A stretch of 24,231 bases of DNA from MADRE2 sp964397015 (GTDB lineage Bacteria > Desulfobacterota > Desulfobacteria > Desulfobacterales > Desulfobacteraceae). The notes under the pieces are model-generated. The model searched no databases and was not told where the DNA came from. It saw only the letters and a list, made by a program, of their open reading frames with translations. Both the position numbers and the translations under genes were made by a program. Within the stretch, counting starts at the first letter, position 1; each line of letters starts with the position of its first letter. Shown piece after piece: positions 8,204-16,196 of this stretch. The DNA lies in contig CAYNHL010000049.1 in NCBI GenBank assembly GCA_964397015.1, positions 1 to 24,231 of the forward strand, in the 5' to 3' direction.

Positions 8204-9537
8204 GATTTCACCTCCTTGACCAGTTGATCAATATCCTCTCTGGAAGCTGTTTCCGTGGCGCAGAACAGGTAATGATCTTTGAACTGGGGATAAAAGGGTT
8301 CAAGCTCGATCCCGGCAAAAATACATTTGTCGTTGATCAGGCCGGCCCGTTTTTCGGAAAATCCGGGCGGTACTTTGAGTACGAACTCGTTGAAAAAAGG
8401 ACCATCATGTACGGAGTTGAATCCGGCTGATTCAAGACCTTTTTTCAGGTACACGGCTTTGTCATGGTTGAGCTGGGCGATTTTACGGATTCCGGTTTTT
8501 CCCACACTGGCCATGTACATGGCTGCTGTCAATGCATTGAGCCCGTTGTTGGAACAGATATTGGAAGAGGCTTTTTCTCTTCTTATGTGCTGTTCCCGGG
8601 TCGCAAGGGTCAACACAAATCCGGTTTCACCATTGGTGTCCACTGTTTTCCCGACAAGGCGGCCGGGAAGATCTCTCATGTGCTTGGCTGTACCAGCCAG
8701 CAGTCCGAGCCCGGGGCCGCCGAAGGATTTTGGAAGCCCTAAGCTCTGGCCCTCTCCTGCCACAATTTTTGCTCCGCATTGTCCGGGATTTTTCAACAGG
8801 CCGTATGCCATGGCTTCGGTAAAAGAAGCGATAAGCATGATTTTGTTATCATCAGCCGCCTGGCTGAAAGCCGGAAGGTCCTCAATGTTTCCGAAAAAAT
8901 TTGGAGACTGGACAACCACGCCTGCGACATCTTCCATGGCTGAAAAAGCCTCGATGTCAGTCACTCCGTTCCGGGTGAAGGGGATCTGGACCATTTCGAA
9001 CCCGGCCGGGTGGATGTAGGTCTTGATGATTTCACGGTGCCACGGGTGGACAAGTGAGGAAACTGCGATTTTATTTGATTTTTTACTTTTTCTCAAAGCG
9101 ATCAGGCAGGCTTCTGCCAGGGCGGTCCCGCAATCATAATGGGAAGCCGTGGCGACATCCATTCCAAGCAGCTGACAGATCATGGTCTGGAATTCATAGA
9201 TTCCCTGCAGTGTTCCCTGGCTGACTTCCGGCTGATACGGTGTGTAGGCTGTCGCGAATTCGGATCTTGAAACCAGGTACTGGATACTTGACGGAATAAA
9301 GTGATCATAACTGCCGGCACCCATGAAGCACCGGTAGCCCTTGCAGGCTATGTTCATGGATGCAAGGATTTCCATGTGAGTGTTGAGTTTCCATTCTGTC
9401 AGTGGTTTGGGCAAATCAAGTGGGTTTTTTGTTTTCAAGGATTCCGGAATGCTGTCAAACAGGCTGTCTATGGAGTCGTTGCCTGTTGCTTCAAGCATGG
9501 TGTCAATATCTTCTTGGGTGTGTGGAAGATAACGCAT
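8200..9537 (-). CDS. gcvPA: Glycine dehydrogenase (decarboxylating) subunit 1, P-protein alpha
   Basis: This is the non-PLP half of the split P-protein, forming an alpha2-beta2 enzyme with GcvPB. The 445-residue product begins with the familiar MRYLPHTQEDIDTML and contains the GAGSYDHFIPSSI and TAYTPYQPEVSQGTLQ segments, plus KSFGGPGLGLLA about two thirds along. An AAGGATAAT ribosome binding site overlaps the end of gcvH, with only 5 bases between the genes. Confidence 0.97.
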   Translation of the reverse strand: MRYLPHTQEDIDTMLEATGNDSIDSLFDSIPESLKTKNPLDLPKPLTEWKLNTHMEILASMNIACKGYRCFMGAGSYDHFIPSSIQYLVSRSEFATAYTPYQPEVSQGTLQGIYEFQTMICQLLGMDVATASHYDCGTALAEACLIALRKSKKSNKIAVSSLVHPWHREIIKTYIHPAGFEMVQIPFTRNGVTDIEAFSAMEDVAGVVVQSPNFFGNIEDLPAFSQAADDNKIMLIASFTEAMAYGLLKNPGQCGAKIVAGEGQSLGLPKSFGGPGLGLLAGTAKHMRDLPGRLVGKTVDTNGETGFVLTLATREQHIRREKASSNICSNNGLNALTAAMYMASVGKTGIRKIAQLNHDKAVYLKKGLESAGFNSVHDGPFFNEFVLKVPPGFSEKRAGLINDKCIFAGIELEPFYPQFKDHYLFCATETASREDIDQLVKEVKS

Positions 9538-9542
9538 GATAA

Positions 9543-9941
9543 TTATCCTTTCAGCATGGCAAGGTAAGCTTCTTTATCCATTAGGCTGTCAAGCTCTAAA
9601 GTGTCGGCGGGCTTGACCTCTATTATCCATCCGTCCTCGTAACAGGACTGGTTCACCAGTTCAGGTGCATCTTCAAGGGTTTCGTTGACAGCCACAATTT
9701 CGCCGGAAACCGGAATATACATGGATGATACCGCTTTTACGGATTCAACGCTGCCGAATTCATCTCCTTTTGAAAATGAATCCCCAACTTCCGGCATTTC
9801 AACAAAAACGATTTCACCCAGCTGGTCCTGGGCATAGTCGTTTACACCGATACGGACCACATCATTGTTCAGTTTTGCCCATTCATGGTCTTTGGTGTAC
9901 TTGATGTCTTCGGGTAAATTGAGTTCGTTTAATTCTTTCAT
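9543..9941 (-). CDS. gcvH: Glycine cleavage system H protein (lipoyl carrier)
   Basis: GcvH carries the lipoyl arm between P, T and L proteins. It is 132 residues long, with YTKDHEWAKL near the N-terminus, IGVNDYAQDQLGEIVFVE, and the lipoylation site SVESVKAVSS, where Lys69 is the modified residue. The C-terminal WIIEVKPAD is typical. The ribosome binding site AAGGAGATGACAG is strong. It is the only lipoyl-domain protein in the window, so it is the natural substrate for LipB and LipA encoded in the same operon. Confidence 0.97.
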   Translation of the reverse strand: MKELNELNLPEDIKYTKDHEWAKLNNDVVRIGVNDYAQDQLGEIVFVEMPEVGDSFSKGDEFGSVESVKAVSSMYIPVSGEIVAVNETLEDAPELVNQSCYEDGWIIEVKPADTLELDSLMDKEAYLAMLKG

Positions 9942-9969
9942 CTGTCATCTCCTTCACTGAGGGGTTGTA

Positions 9970-11217
9970 TTATATAAAACTGGTTATTTTTTTTCTGGCG
10001 GTTCGATCCGGCCGGATATCCTGCAGGATCTTGACTGAAATGCTCCTTTTGCCTTCCTGTAATACAAGACCGGTGCCGTAATCAAGGGCCCTGTCAACCA
10101 TGACAAATCCGCAGCTGATCCCCCTCGGCCTGAAATCTTCAGGCTTGTCAGGCGAGGCGATGCTCACTATTTTATTTTCATGCCATCCAATACCCATATC
10201 GGTCGTGCATGTCAGTACATGACCGATGTCGGTGCCTTTATCAGTCAGGACCCGGGTCTGATCACCCGTTCCCACCTTTCTAAGATTTTCTCCGGCAAAT
10301 GGATAGACATGGCGGGCGCCGGCATGGGATTCAATGGCGGATTTCCCGATAAAATTCTTGGTAAAGCCTGATCCTGTCTCATCGTGGGGAAGGGCGAATT
10401 CCCAGGGATGGTTGACAAAGGGCCAGTTGCCTATATCCTGGTGGGACAATGGCAGGACCGCGCCTGTCCGCAAAGAATCCCTGGCACCCAAACCGCAGGG
10501 GGTTACATTGAAATCATTGCCGGCCTTTAGAATACTTTCCCATAAACCGGTAATTGCATTTGGTGCCGCGAATATCTCGAATCCAAATTCACCTGTATAG
10601 CCCGATCTGGAGAGAAGCACCGGAGTTCCGTCAAGAAGAAGGACCTGTGTGTGCTCGGGCAAGGGGTCTGTCCCGCCTTTGAATGAAAAATAGGGCATGC
10701 TTTCAAATACCTGGTCAGGATTTTTCAGTATCCGGCTCATGATTTTTGCCGAATCTTTCCCCTGGATATCCATTTTGGCAATTTTTCCGGACAGGTCTTC
10801 AATCTGGGCTGAATATGGTTTGTTGTGACTGGACAGGTGGCCGGCAATGGCACTTCCCATGCCGGCGTTGACACAGATCATAAAAACGGTATCTGAAAAT
10901 TTATAGACTATTGCATCATCCAGGCAGAATCCTTGTTCGGATAAAAAAGCCCCGTAGACGCACCTGCCTGTTTTCAGACCTGCAATGTCCCGGGTAAAGC
11001 AGAACTGGAGAAGGTCAAAGGCATTGTCCCCCTTGACAAGGATGCAGGCCATGTGGCTGGTATCAAAAATTCCGGCAGATGTCAAAACCGCCAGGTGTTC
11101 ATTCTTCACCCCGGTGTTATACCACAGGGGCATTTCATATCCGCCGAAATCCGCCATGTTGGCTCCGGCATTATGATGCCACTGGTTCAACGGCGTGGTT
11201 TTTAATGAGGATTCCAT
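9970..11217 (-). CDS. gcvT: Glycine cleavage system aminomethyltransferase, T-protein (long form)
   Basis: GcvT moves the methylene carbon from aminomethyl-lipoyl-GcvH to tetrahydrofolate and releases ammonia; in reverse it fixes a one-carbon unit. Family motifs seen are ADFGGYEMPLWY, FDTSHM, LDDAIVY with the catalytic-type Asp101, SGYTGEFGFEIF and GLGARDSLR. At 415 residues it is about 45 longer than the usual about 365. After GARDSLR it reads TGAVLPLSHQDIG where most members have a LRLEAG..LYG.D sequence, so this is a divergent branch. It sits 28 bases upstream of gcvH and 29 bases downstream of the regulator. Confidence 0.92.
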   Translation of the reverse strand: MESSLKTTPLNQWHHNAGANMADFGGYEMPLWYNTGVKNEHLAVLTSAGIFDTSHMACILVKGDNAFDLLQFCFTRDIAGLKTGRCVYGAFLSEQGFCLDDAIVYKFSDTVFMICVNAGMGSAIAGHLSSHNKPYSAQIEDLSGKIAKMDIQGKDSAKIMSRILKNPDQVFESMPYFSFKGGTDPLPEHTQVLLLDGTPVLLSRSGYTGEFGFEIFAAPNAITGLWESILKAGNDFNVTPCGLGARDSLRTGAVLPLSHQDIGNWPFVNHPWEFALPHDETGSGFTKNFIGKSAIESHAGARHVYPFAGENLRKVGTGDQTRVLTDKGTDIGHVLTCTTDMGIGWHENKIVSIASPDKPEDFRPRGISCGFVMVDRALDYGTGLVLQEGKRSISVKILQDIRPDRTARKKITSFI

Positions 11218-11246
11218 AATACTACACGTCCTTTTTTACAATCCGG

Positions 11247-11690
11247 TTAATATATATAAGGTACTTTCAGGTTGTACGATTTGTAGACAACAAAAGTTTC
11301 CACAGAAGCGATACCTGAAATTTTTGCAATTTCATCGGTGTAGAATTCAAGAAGACCGAATCCCCTTTTAAAAAGAACCAGGACGATCAGGTCATACCGG
11401 CCGGTGACGACAGTCACGGAAACTACACCTTTAAGTTTACTGATCTCTGCTCCTTTCTGGACGAGGTTCATTACCGACAGTTTGACGCCGATCAGAACCG
11501 TCCGGTGTCCGGGAAGTTTTTCAGGATCTACAAGCCCGCAGATTTCAAGCACTCCTTCTTCCTGGAGTTTGTTTACTCTTGCCCTTACGGTATTTTCAGT
11601 AATTTTCAGCCTTTCGGCAATTTTCCTGAATGATTTTTTACCGTTTCTCAATTCCCGCACAATATCAATATTGGTCTGATCGATTTTCAT
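11247..11690 (-). CDS. Lrp/AsnC-family transcriptional regulator
   Basis: The 147-residue protein has an N-terminal winged helix-turn-helix (about residues 5-50, with KIAERLKITENTVRARVNKL as recognition region) and a C-terminal ligand-binding RAM domain with the typical VVTGRYDLIVLVLF strand. Lrp/AsnC proteins sense amino acids. As the first gene of the operon, followed after 29 bases by gcvT, it probably controls the glycine cleavage genes and itself, and perhaps the divergent lpdA. The effector is unknown; glycine is the obvious candidate but is an inference. An AGAGG ribosome binding site precedes the ATG. Confidence 0.93.
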   Translation of the reverse strand: MKIDQTNIDIVRELRNGKKSFRKIAERLKITENTVRARVNKLQEEGVLEICGLVDPEKLPGHRTVLIGVKLSVMNLVQKGAEISKLKGVVSVTVVTGRYDLIVLVLFKRGFGLLEFYTDEIAKISGIASVETFVVYKSYNLKVPYIY

Positions 11691-11881
11691 GAGTGCCTCT
11701 GTCGGAAAAGAAGTTGAGGAAGAAAAGCCACAGCTGTATATTTTTCTTGAAAAATACCTTACGATGATGCTAATGTCAAATAAAAATTAACAAAATTTAT
11801 GAAAAATTAAATTTTTTTTAGCTAAATTAATGTAATTCAATTTTGAACCCGTTTTGCTTCGCAAGGCACAAGGAGTGAACT
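11691..11881. promoter_or_regulatory. AT-rich divergent control region between the gcv operon and lpdA
   Basis: These 191 bases separate the two divergent units that make up the glycine cleavage system. The middle (about 11770-11840) is very AT-rich with A and T tracts, which suits Lrp-type binding, and includes the perfect palindrome TTTAGCTAAA at 11817-11826. The lpdA ribosome binding site AAGGAG is at 11870-11875. I could not pick a convincing lpdA promoter among several weak AT-rich candidates. Lrp binding here is an inference. Confidence 0.45.
11751..11779 (-). promoter_or_regulatory. Sigma-70 promoter for the lrp-gcv-lip operon
   Basis: Read on the minus strand: a perfect TTGACA -35 box (11774-11779), a 17-base spacer, and a TATTTT -10 box (11751-11756). 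The predicted start near 11744 leaves a leader of about 54 bases before the regulator gene. That leader is too short for a glycine riboswitch, which often controls gcv operons, so control more likely rests on the Lrp-type protein. Sequence prediction only. Confidence 0.75.
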
Positions 11882-13315
11882 ATGGCAGAGAACGTTGTTG
11901 TAATTGGCGGAGGTCCCGGAGGGTATGTGGCGGCTATCCGGGCGGCAGACCTGGGGGCATCGGTGGTCCTGGTCGAAAAGGAAAATCTGGGCGGAACATG
12001 CCTGAACTGGGGATGTATCCCTTCTAAAATCATGAAAAATTCGGCAGATCTTCTTTTGAAAACCAGAAAAGCCGGACCTCTTGGCATAAAAATCACCGGT
12101 GATATTCAGTTTGACATGGCTGCCCTGATGGAAAGAAAAAACAAGATTATCCGGAGCCAGAGAGGTGGAATCGATGCATTGCTCAAAAAGCGCGGGATTC
12201 AACTCGAAGAAGGTCATGGCATGATCAAGGCCCCGGGAAAAATACAGGTTGAAAAAAATGACAGCAGCCTGGTTGACCTGGATTATGACAGGCTCATCAT
12301 CGCCTCCGGGACCTGTCCGCTGAATGTGCCGGATTTTCCTTTTGACCACAGCCATATCCTTTCAAGCAACGATATTCTTGAAATAAAATCAATACCCGAA
12401 GAAATCATGATCATAGGCGGCGGAGTGATCGGGTGCGAATTTGCATTTATTTTTTCCGCGCTCGGCTCTAAGGTAACGGTTATAGAGGCCATGTCACGCG
12501 TTTTACCGCTTCCTTCGGTTGATCATGACTGTTCAAAGCTTCTGCAGCGGGAAATGAAGAAAAACAAGATAAAAGTATTGACCGACACTGTTGTCACTAT
12601 GGCCCATGTGACGGAAAATCGGGTGGATGTCACTCTGGAAGACTCGCCGTTTACAGACAATGATGCCCCTAAAAAGGCCGGACAACGTCAAATGTCAACT
12701 GAGAAGATGGCTGTCTGCATTGGCAGAACGCCACTTTCGTCAGCGCTCGGGCTTGACAGCATACCTGTCGAAACCGATGAAAAAGGCTGGATCAGGGTCG
12801 ATGAATTTATGGAAACTTCCGCGCCCGGCGTGTATGCCATTGGCGACATCCTGGGGCCGTCAAAAGTCATGCTGGCCCACGTGGCCTCCCACGAAGGAAT
12901 TGTGGCGGCTGAAAATGCCATGGGAATAAAGACAAAAATGCATTATGACGTTATTCCCAATGCCATTTTCACAATGCCTGAAATCGGTACGGTGGGCTTG
13001 AGTGAAGCAGAGGCCAGGAAAAAAGGCCTTGATATAGATACCCATACAGTGAATTTTCGTACTCTTGGAAAAGCGCAGGCCATTGACGAGATTGCCGGCG
13101 AGGCAAAGATGATTGTTGCAAGGCAGGACGGCAGGATACTGGGAGTCCACATGACAGGGCCGCATGCCACCGATCTTGTGGCCGAAGCTGCACTGGCAGT
13201 AAAGAATCAGCTGACCGCATCTGACGTGGCTTATACTATCCATGCCCATCCAACCCTGGCCGAGATCATGGGAGAAGTTGCCCTAAAGGCCGTGGGTTCT
13301 GCAATTCATGGATAA
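11882..13315 (+). CDS. lpdA: Dihydrolipoyl dehydrogenase (L-protein)
   Basis: This FAD flavoprotein reoxidises dihydrolipoyl groups with NAD+ and completes the glycine cleavage system. The 477-residue product has the FAD-binding GGGPGGYVAAIRAADLG, the redox disulphide GGTCLNWGCIPSK (Cys40 and Cys45), the NAD-binding IIGGGVIGCEFAFIFSALG, the APGVYAIGD motif, and the C-terminal catalytic HAHPTLAEIMGE. It is divergent from the gcv operon with its own AAGGAG ribosome binding site and a strong terminator. A role in another 2-oxoacid dehydrogenase complex is possible, but none is encoded here. Confidence 0.96.
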   Translation: MAENVVVIGGGPGGYVAAIRAADLGASVVLVEKENLGGTCLNWGCIPSKIMKNSADLLLKTRKAGPLGIKITGDIQFDMAALMERKNKIIRSQRGGIDALLKKRGIQLEEGHGMIKAPGKIQVEKNDSSLVDLDYDRLIIASGTCPLNVPDFPFDHSHILSSNDILEIKSIPEEIMIIGGGVIGCEFAFIFSALGSKVTVIEAMSRVLPLPSVDHDCSKLLQREMKKNKIKVLTDTVVTMAHVTENRVDVTLEDSPFTDNDAPKKAGQRQMSTEKMAVCIGRTPLSSALGLDSIPVETDEKGWIRVDEFMETSAPGVYAIGDILGPSKVMLAHVASHEGIVAAENAMGIKTKMHYDVIPNAIFTMPEIGTVGLSEAEARKKGLDIDTHTVNFRTLGKAQAIDEIAGEAKMIVARQDGRILGVHMTGPHATDLVAEAALAVKNQLTASDVAYTIHAHPTLAEIMGEVALKAVGSAIHG

Positions 13316-13334
13316 GGACAGTTAAAGAAAGTGA

Positions 13335-13398
13335 CGATACAGCCGGTATTATGCCGGTATTTGTCCTGGATGATATCGGCTGTATCGCTTTTGTGTTT
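13335..13398 (+). terminator. Rho-independent terminator after lpdA, possibly bidirectional
   Basis: CGATACAGCCG (13335-13345) pairs perfectly with CGGCTGTATCG (13377-13387). With G-U pairs the stem extends to about 18 bp around a 17-base loop. The stem is followed by CTTTTGTGTTTTTT on the plus strand. On the minus strand it is followed by a pyrimidine-rich TCACTTTCTTTAAC, so it may also stop transcripts arriving from livF. Confidence 0.8.
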
Positions 13399-13400
13399 TT

Positions 13401-14114
13401 TCAGGCTCCCAGGTAGGCTTTTTTGACATCCGGGTTTTCAAGAAGGTCCTTTGCATTTCCTTCAAGTACCAGTTCGCCGTTTTCAATTACATAGCCTCGC
13501 TGGGCAAACTTGAGGGCCAGCCTGGCGTTTTGCTCCACCAGAAGAATCGTGGTGCCGGTTTTATTTATTTCCTTGAGGGCATCAAACATGTCCAGCATCA
13601 ATAAAGGCGCCAGCCCCATGGAAGGTTCGTCAAGCAGCATTATCTGGTGGCCGCTCATGTAAGCCCTTCCCACGGCAAGCATCTGCTGTTCACCCCCGCT
13701 CAGGGTTCCTGCCAGCTGGTCCTTTCTCTCCTCAAGCCTGCCAAACAGGTCAAACACCCATTTGAGATCTTTTGTGATCTGGTCCTTGTCTTTTCGGGCA
13801 AAGCATGCCAGAGTCAGATTTTCCGTCACCGTCAGGTTGCCGAAAATCCTGCGTCCTTCAGGAACATGACAGATCCCGAGCTTTGACACAACTTTGTCGG
13901 CACTGTACTTCAAGATATTCTGGCCCTTGAATTCCAGTATCGATCCCGGTTCGGACGGTATCATCCTGGATATGGCCCTGAGGGTAGTGCTCTTGCCCGC
14001 GCCGTTGGCCCCGATAATGGTTACGATTTCACCTGTATCCACGGTAAAGCTGATGCCGTGCAATGCCTTGATATTGCCATAGGAGACTTTCAGATTTTCC
14101 ACTTTTAGCTGCAT
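13401..14114 (-). CDS. livF: Branched-chain amino acid ABC transporter ATP-binding protein LivF
   Basis: One of the two ATPases of a Liv-type importer. The 237-residue protein has Walker A GANGAGKSTTLR, the signature LSGGEQQMLAVGRA, and Walker B IMLLDEPSMGLAP followed by LLVEQNARLAL, all typical of LivF. It is the last gene of the liv operon and its ATG shares one base with the livG stop (TGATG). The terminator at 13335-13387 follows it. Confidence 0.95.
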   Translation of the reverse strand: MQLKVENLKVSYGNIKALHGISFTVDTGEIVTIIGANGAGKSTTLRAISRMIPSEPGSILEFKGQNILKYSADKVVSKLGICHVPEGRRIFGNLTVTENLTLACFARKDKDQITKDLKWVFDLFGRLEERKDQLAGTLSGGEQQMLAVGRAYMSGHQIMLLDEPSMGLAPLLMLDMFDALKEINKTGTTILLVEQNARLALKFAQRGYVIENGELVLEGNAKDLLENPDVKKAYLGA

Positions 14115-14887
14115 CAGGTTAAATCCTCCTTTCCCAGGTAGGCTTCAATAACCTTGGGATTGTTCTGGATCTCTTCAGGCGGACCTTCTGCAATCACCTC
14201 GCCAAAGACCAGTGTCTGGATAAATTCACATAACTCCATTACAAATTTCATCCTGTGTTCAATCAGGAAAATGGCTACATTGAATTCCTTGTGGACCTTG
14301 CGTATGATCTGTATCATCCGGACCAGTTCATCCGGTGTCATGCCGGCGGTAGGTTCGTCCAGGAACAGGATTTTGGGATCAGTGGCCAGGGCCCTGGCCA
14401 TTTCCACCCGGCGCTGTGCGCCATAAGGCAGGCTGGTCACGTTTTCCTCGGCATATTTTTTGATATCGAACAATTCCATAAGCCTGAAGGTATTTTCCCT
14501 GACACTGGCTTCCTGCCGGCGGCATGCCGGAGAGTTGAAAAACGCTCCGAGCAGACCGTAATCGAGCTGTGAATAATGGGCCATCTTGACATGGTCCATG
14601 ACATTCATGTGCCTCCACAGAGCCAGGTTCTGGAACGTCCTGCCCAGGCCTTTTGCTGCAATCAGGTTGGTTTCGAGCCCGATGATATTTTCGCCGGCCA
14701 GGGTGATGGTTCCTTCAGTCGGAGTATGGACCCCTGTGATCAGGTTGAAAATGGTTGTCTTACCGGCACCGTTTGGGCCGATCAGTCCGATAATCTGGTG
14801 TGGATGAACCGTCAGGTTGTAATTGTATACCGCACGAAGTCCGCCGAAATAATGGGTCATCTTGTTCACGTTGAGCAATTCGGTCAT
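14114..14887 (-). CDS. livG: Branched-chain amino acid ABC transporter ATP-binding protein LivG
   Basis: Second ATPase of the importer, 257 residues. Walker A is GPNGAGKTTIFNLITG, the signature is LPYGAQRRVEMARALA (a common LivG variant of LSGGQ), and Walker B is ILFLDEPTAGMTPDE. The GLGRTFQNLALWRHMNVMDH segment and the terminal EAYLGKE are LivG hallmarks. It is coupled to livF by a one-base TGATG overlap and lies 3 bases after livM. Confidence 0.95.
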   Translation of the reverse strand: MTELLNVNKMTHYFGGLRAVYNYNLTVHPHQIIGLIGPNGAGKTTIFNLITGVHTPTEGTITLAGENIIGLETNLIAAKGLGRTFQNLALWRHMNVMDHVKMAHYSQLDYGLLGAFFNSPACRRQEASVRENTFRLMELFDIKKYAEENVTSLPYGAQRRVEMARALATDPKILFLDEPTAGMTPDELVRMIQIIRKVHKEFNVAIFLIEHRMKFVMELCEFIQTLVFGEVIAEGPPEEIQNNPKVIEAYLGKEDLT

Positions 14888-14890
14888 GAC

Positions 14891-16165
14891 TTAAGCTCCT
14901 TGTTCTTTTCTGTTTCTGGCGCTTAGAAGTTTTGCCGCGTTGATTTCCGTGAATGAAATCAATCCATATGGGCGGAAAATCATTACAAGAATCAAAATCA
15001 GCGGAATGATGATCCACTTGAAGAGTTCGAGCGGCCTTAACGCTTCTCCCAGGACGTTGATGCTTATAGCTCCTACGATGGACCCGACAATGGAATTGAG
15101 CCCGCCGAAATAGACCATGGCCAGAATTTCCGCCAGCCGGTTGATGCTGAACATGCCCGGGTTTATATAGCACAGGACATGCGCGAACAGGCCTCCTGCA
15201 ATGCCTGCCCAGAATGCGCCGAACATAAAGGCCGTCATTTTGGTTTTGCGGGTCTGAACCGTCATGGACTCTGCGGCTGCCTCATCGTCCCTGACGGCAT
15301 TCAGGGCCTTTCCGAGTATGGAGGTGACAAAATTGTGGATGATCCAGATGGCCAGAGATGTCCAGATGAATATAATATACAGGGGAGCGTAATCAGGCTG
15401 TCCTCCCATTCCACGGGCTCCGCCGATGGCGTTCAGGTTTTCGACCGCACTTTTGATTATGAACATGAAGGCAAGGGAGATAATTGCCAGGTAATCCCCA
15501 CGCGTGCGAAAGGAGGGAATTGCCACCAGGAGCGATCCGATTGAAGCAGCAAATCCGCCCAGCACAAGTATGACAGGAAAAAGCCAGGGGCCGAGCCACA
15601 ACGGGAGCAGGGCCTGACCGAATATTTTATCGTTGGTGAACAAAACCAGTGTCAAAACTGAGGAGACATATGCTCCAAGCGCCATGAACCCCGGATGGGA
15701 ACATGAAAATTCACCCTGGTACCCGTTGATTACATTGATACTGACGGTCAGTATTATGGAGATCAGGGTCAACCTGACAACAAGTTCCCTGTAGTCATTG
15801 ATTCCTGCCCAAAGATAAAGGATGCCGTAAAAGAACAGCAGGTGAAGGATAACCGATATCCACAGGGGCATTTTTTCCAGAAATGAAGCCAGCGGGTTGG
15901 TGAAAAAGGTGGTAACCCTGGCCACAAGCAGAACAGGAATCACGTAGACAACCAAATCATAAGCCAGGGCACCCGGGATCATCAATGGATCCTTGAGCAT
16001 GATCAGGGCCCCGAACAGCACCGGTATTTTGGGCAGTCCAAGGTAATAGGAAATATAGTCATATCCCCACAGCACCTCTATATAGACAGCAACCAGCATT
16101 CCCAGCATCCATCCGACCATCGGAACGACAGCAAACATGGAATTGAATTTTCTTGCAATTTTCAT
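14891..16165 (-). CDS. livM: Branched-chain amino acid ABC transporter permease LivM
   Basis: A very hydrophobic 424-residue permease, the same size as the long E. coli LivM. About 120 N-terminal residues form extra membrane segments before the conserved core, which begins near LISIILTVSINVINGYQGEF. Core features are the HPGFMALGAYVSSVL segment, FRTRGDYLAIISLAF, and the ATPase-coupling loop LGKALNAVRDDEAAAESM (about residues 285-302). It ends in VMIFRPYGLI. It pairs with LivH, 31 bases upstream. Confidence 0.93.
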   Translation of the reverse strand: MKIARKFNSMFAVVPMVGWMLGMLVAVYIEVLWGYDYISYYLGLPKIPVLFGALIMLKDPLMIPGALAYDLVVYVIPVLLVARVTTFFTNPLASFLEKMPLWISVILHLLFFYGILYLWAGINDYRELVVRLTLISIILTVSINVINGYQGEFSCSHPGFMALGAYVSSVLTLVLFTNDKIFGQALLPLWLGPWLFPVILVLGGFAASIGSLLVAIPSFRTRGDYLAIISLAFMFIIKSAVENLNAIGGARGMGGQPDYAPLYIIFIWTSLAIWIIHNFVTSILGKALNAVRDDEAAAESMTVQTRKTKMTAFMFGAFWAGIAGGLFAHVLCYINPGMFSINRLAEILAMVYFGGLNSIVGSIVGAISINVLGEALRPLELFKWIIIPLILILVMIFRPYGLISFTEINAAKLLSARNRKEQGA

Positions 16166-16196
16166 GTAACTTTCCTGTTGTTATTCGGTTTGCATA

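Noticed and set aside
11691..11750. Glycine riboswitch ahead of the gcv operon
   Set aside because: The predicted leader is only about 54 bases and shows no tandem aptamer-like structure.
14891..16165. N-terminal extension of LivM as an oddity
   Set aside because: The long form is also that of E. coli LivM (about 425 residues), so it is within normal variation.
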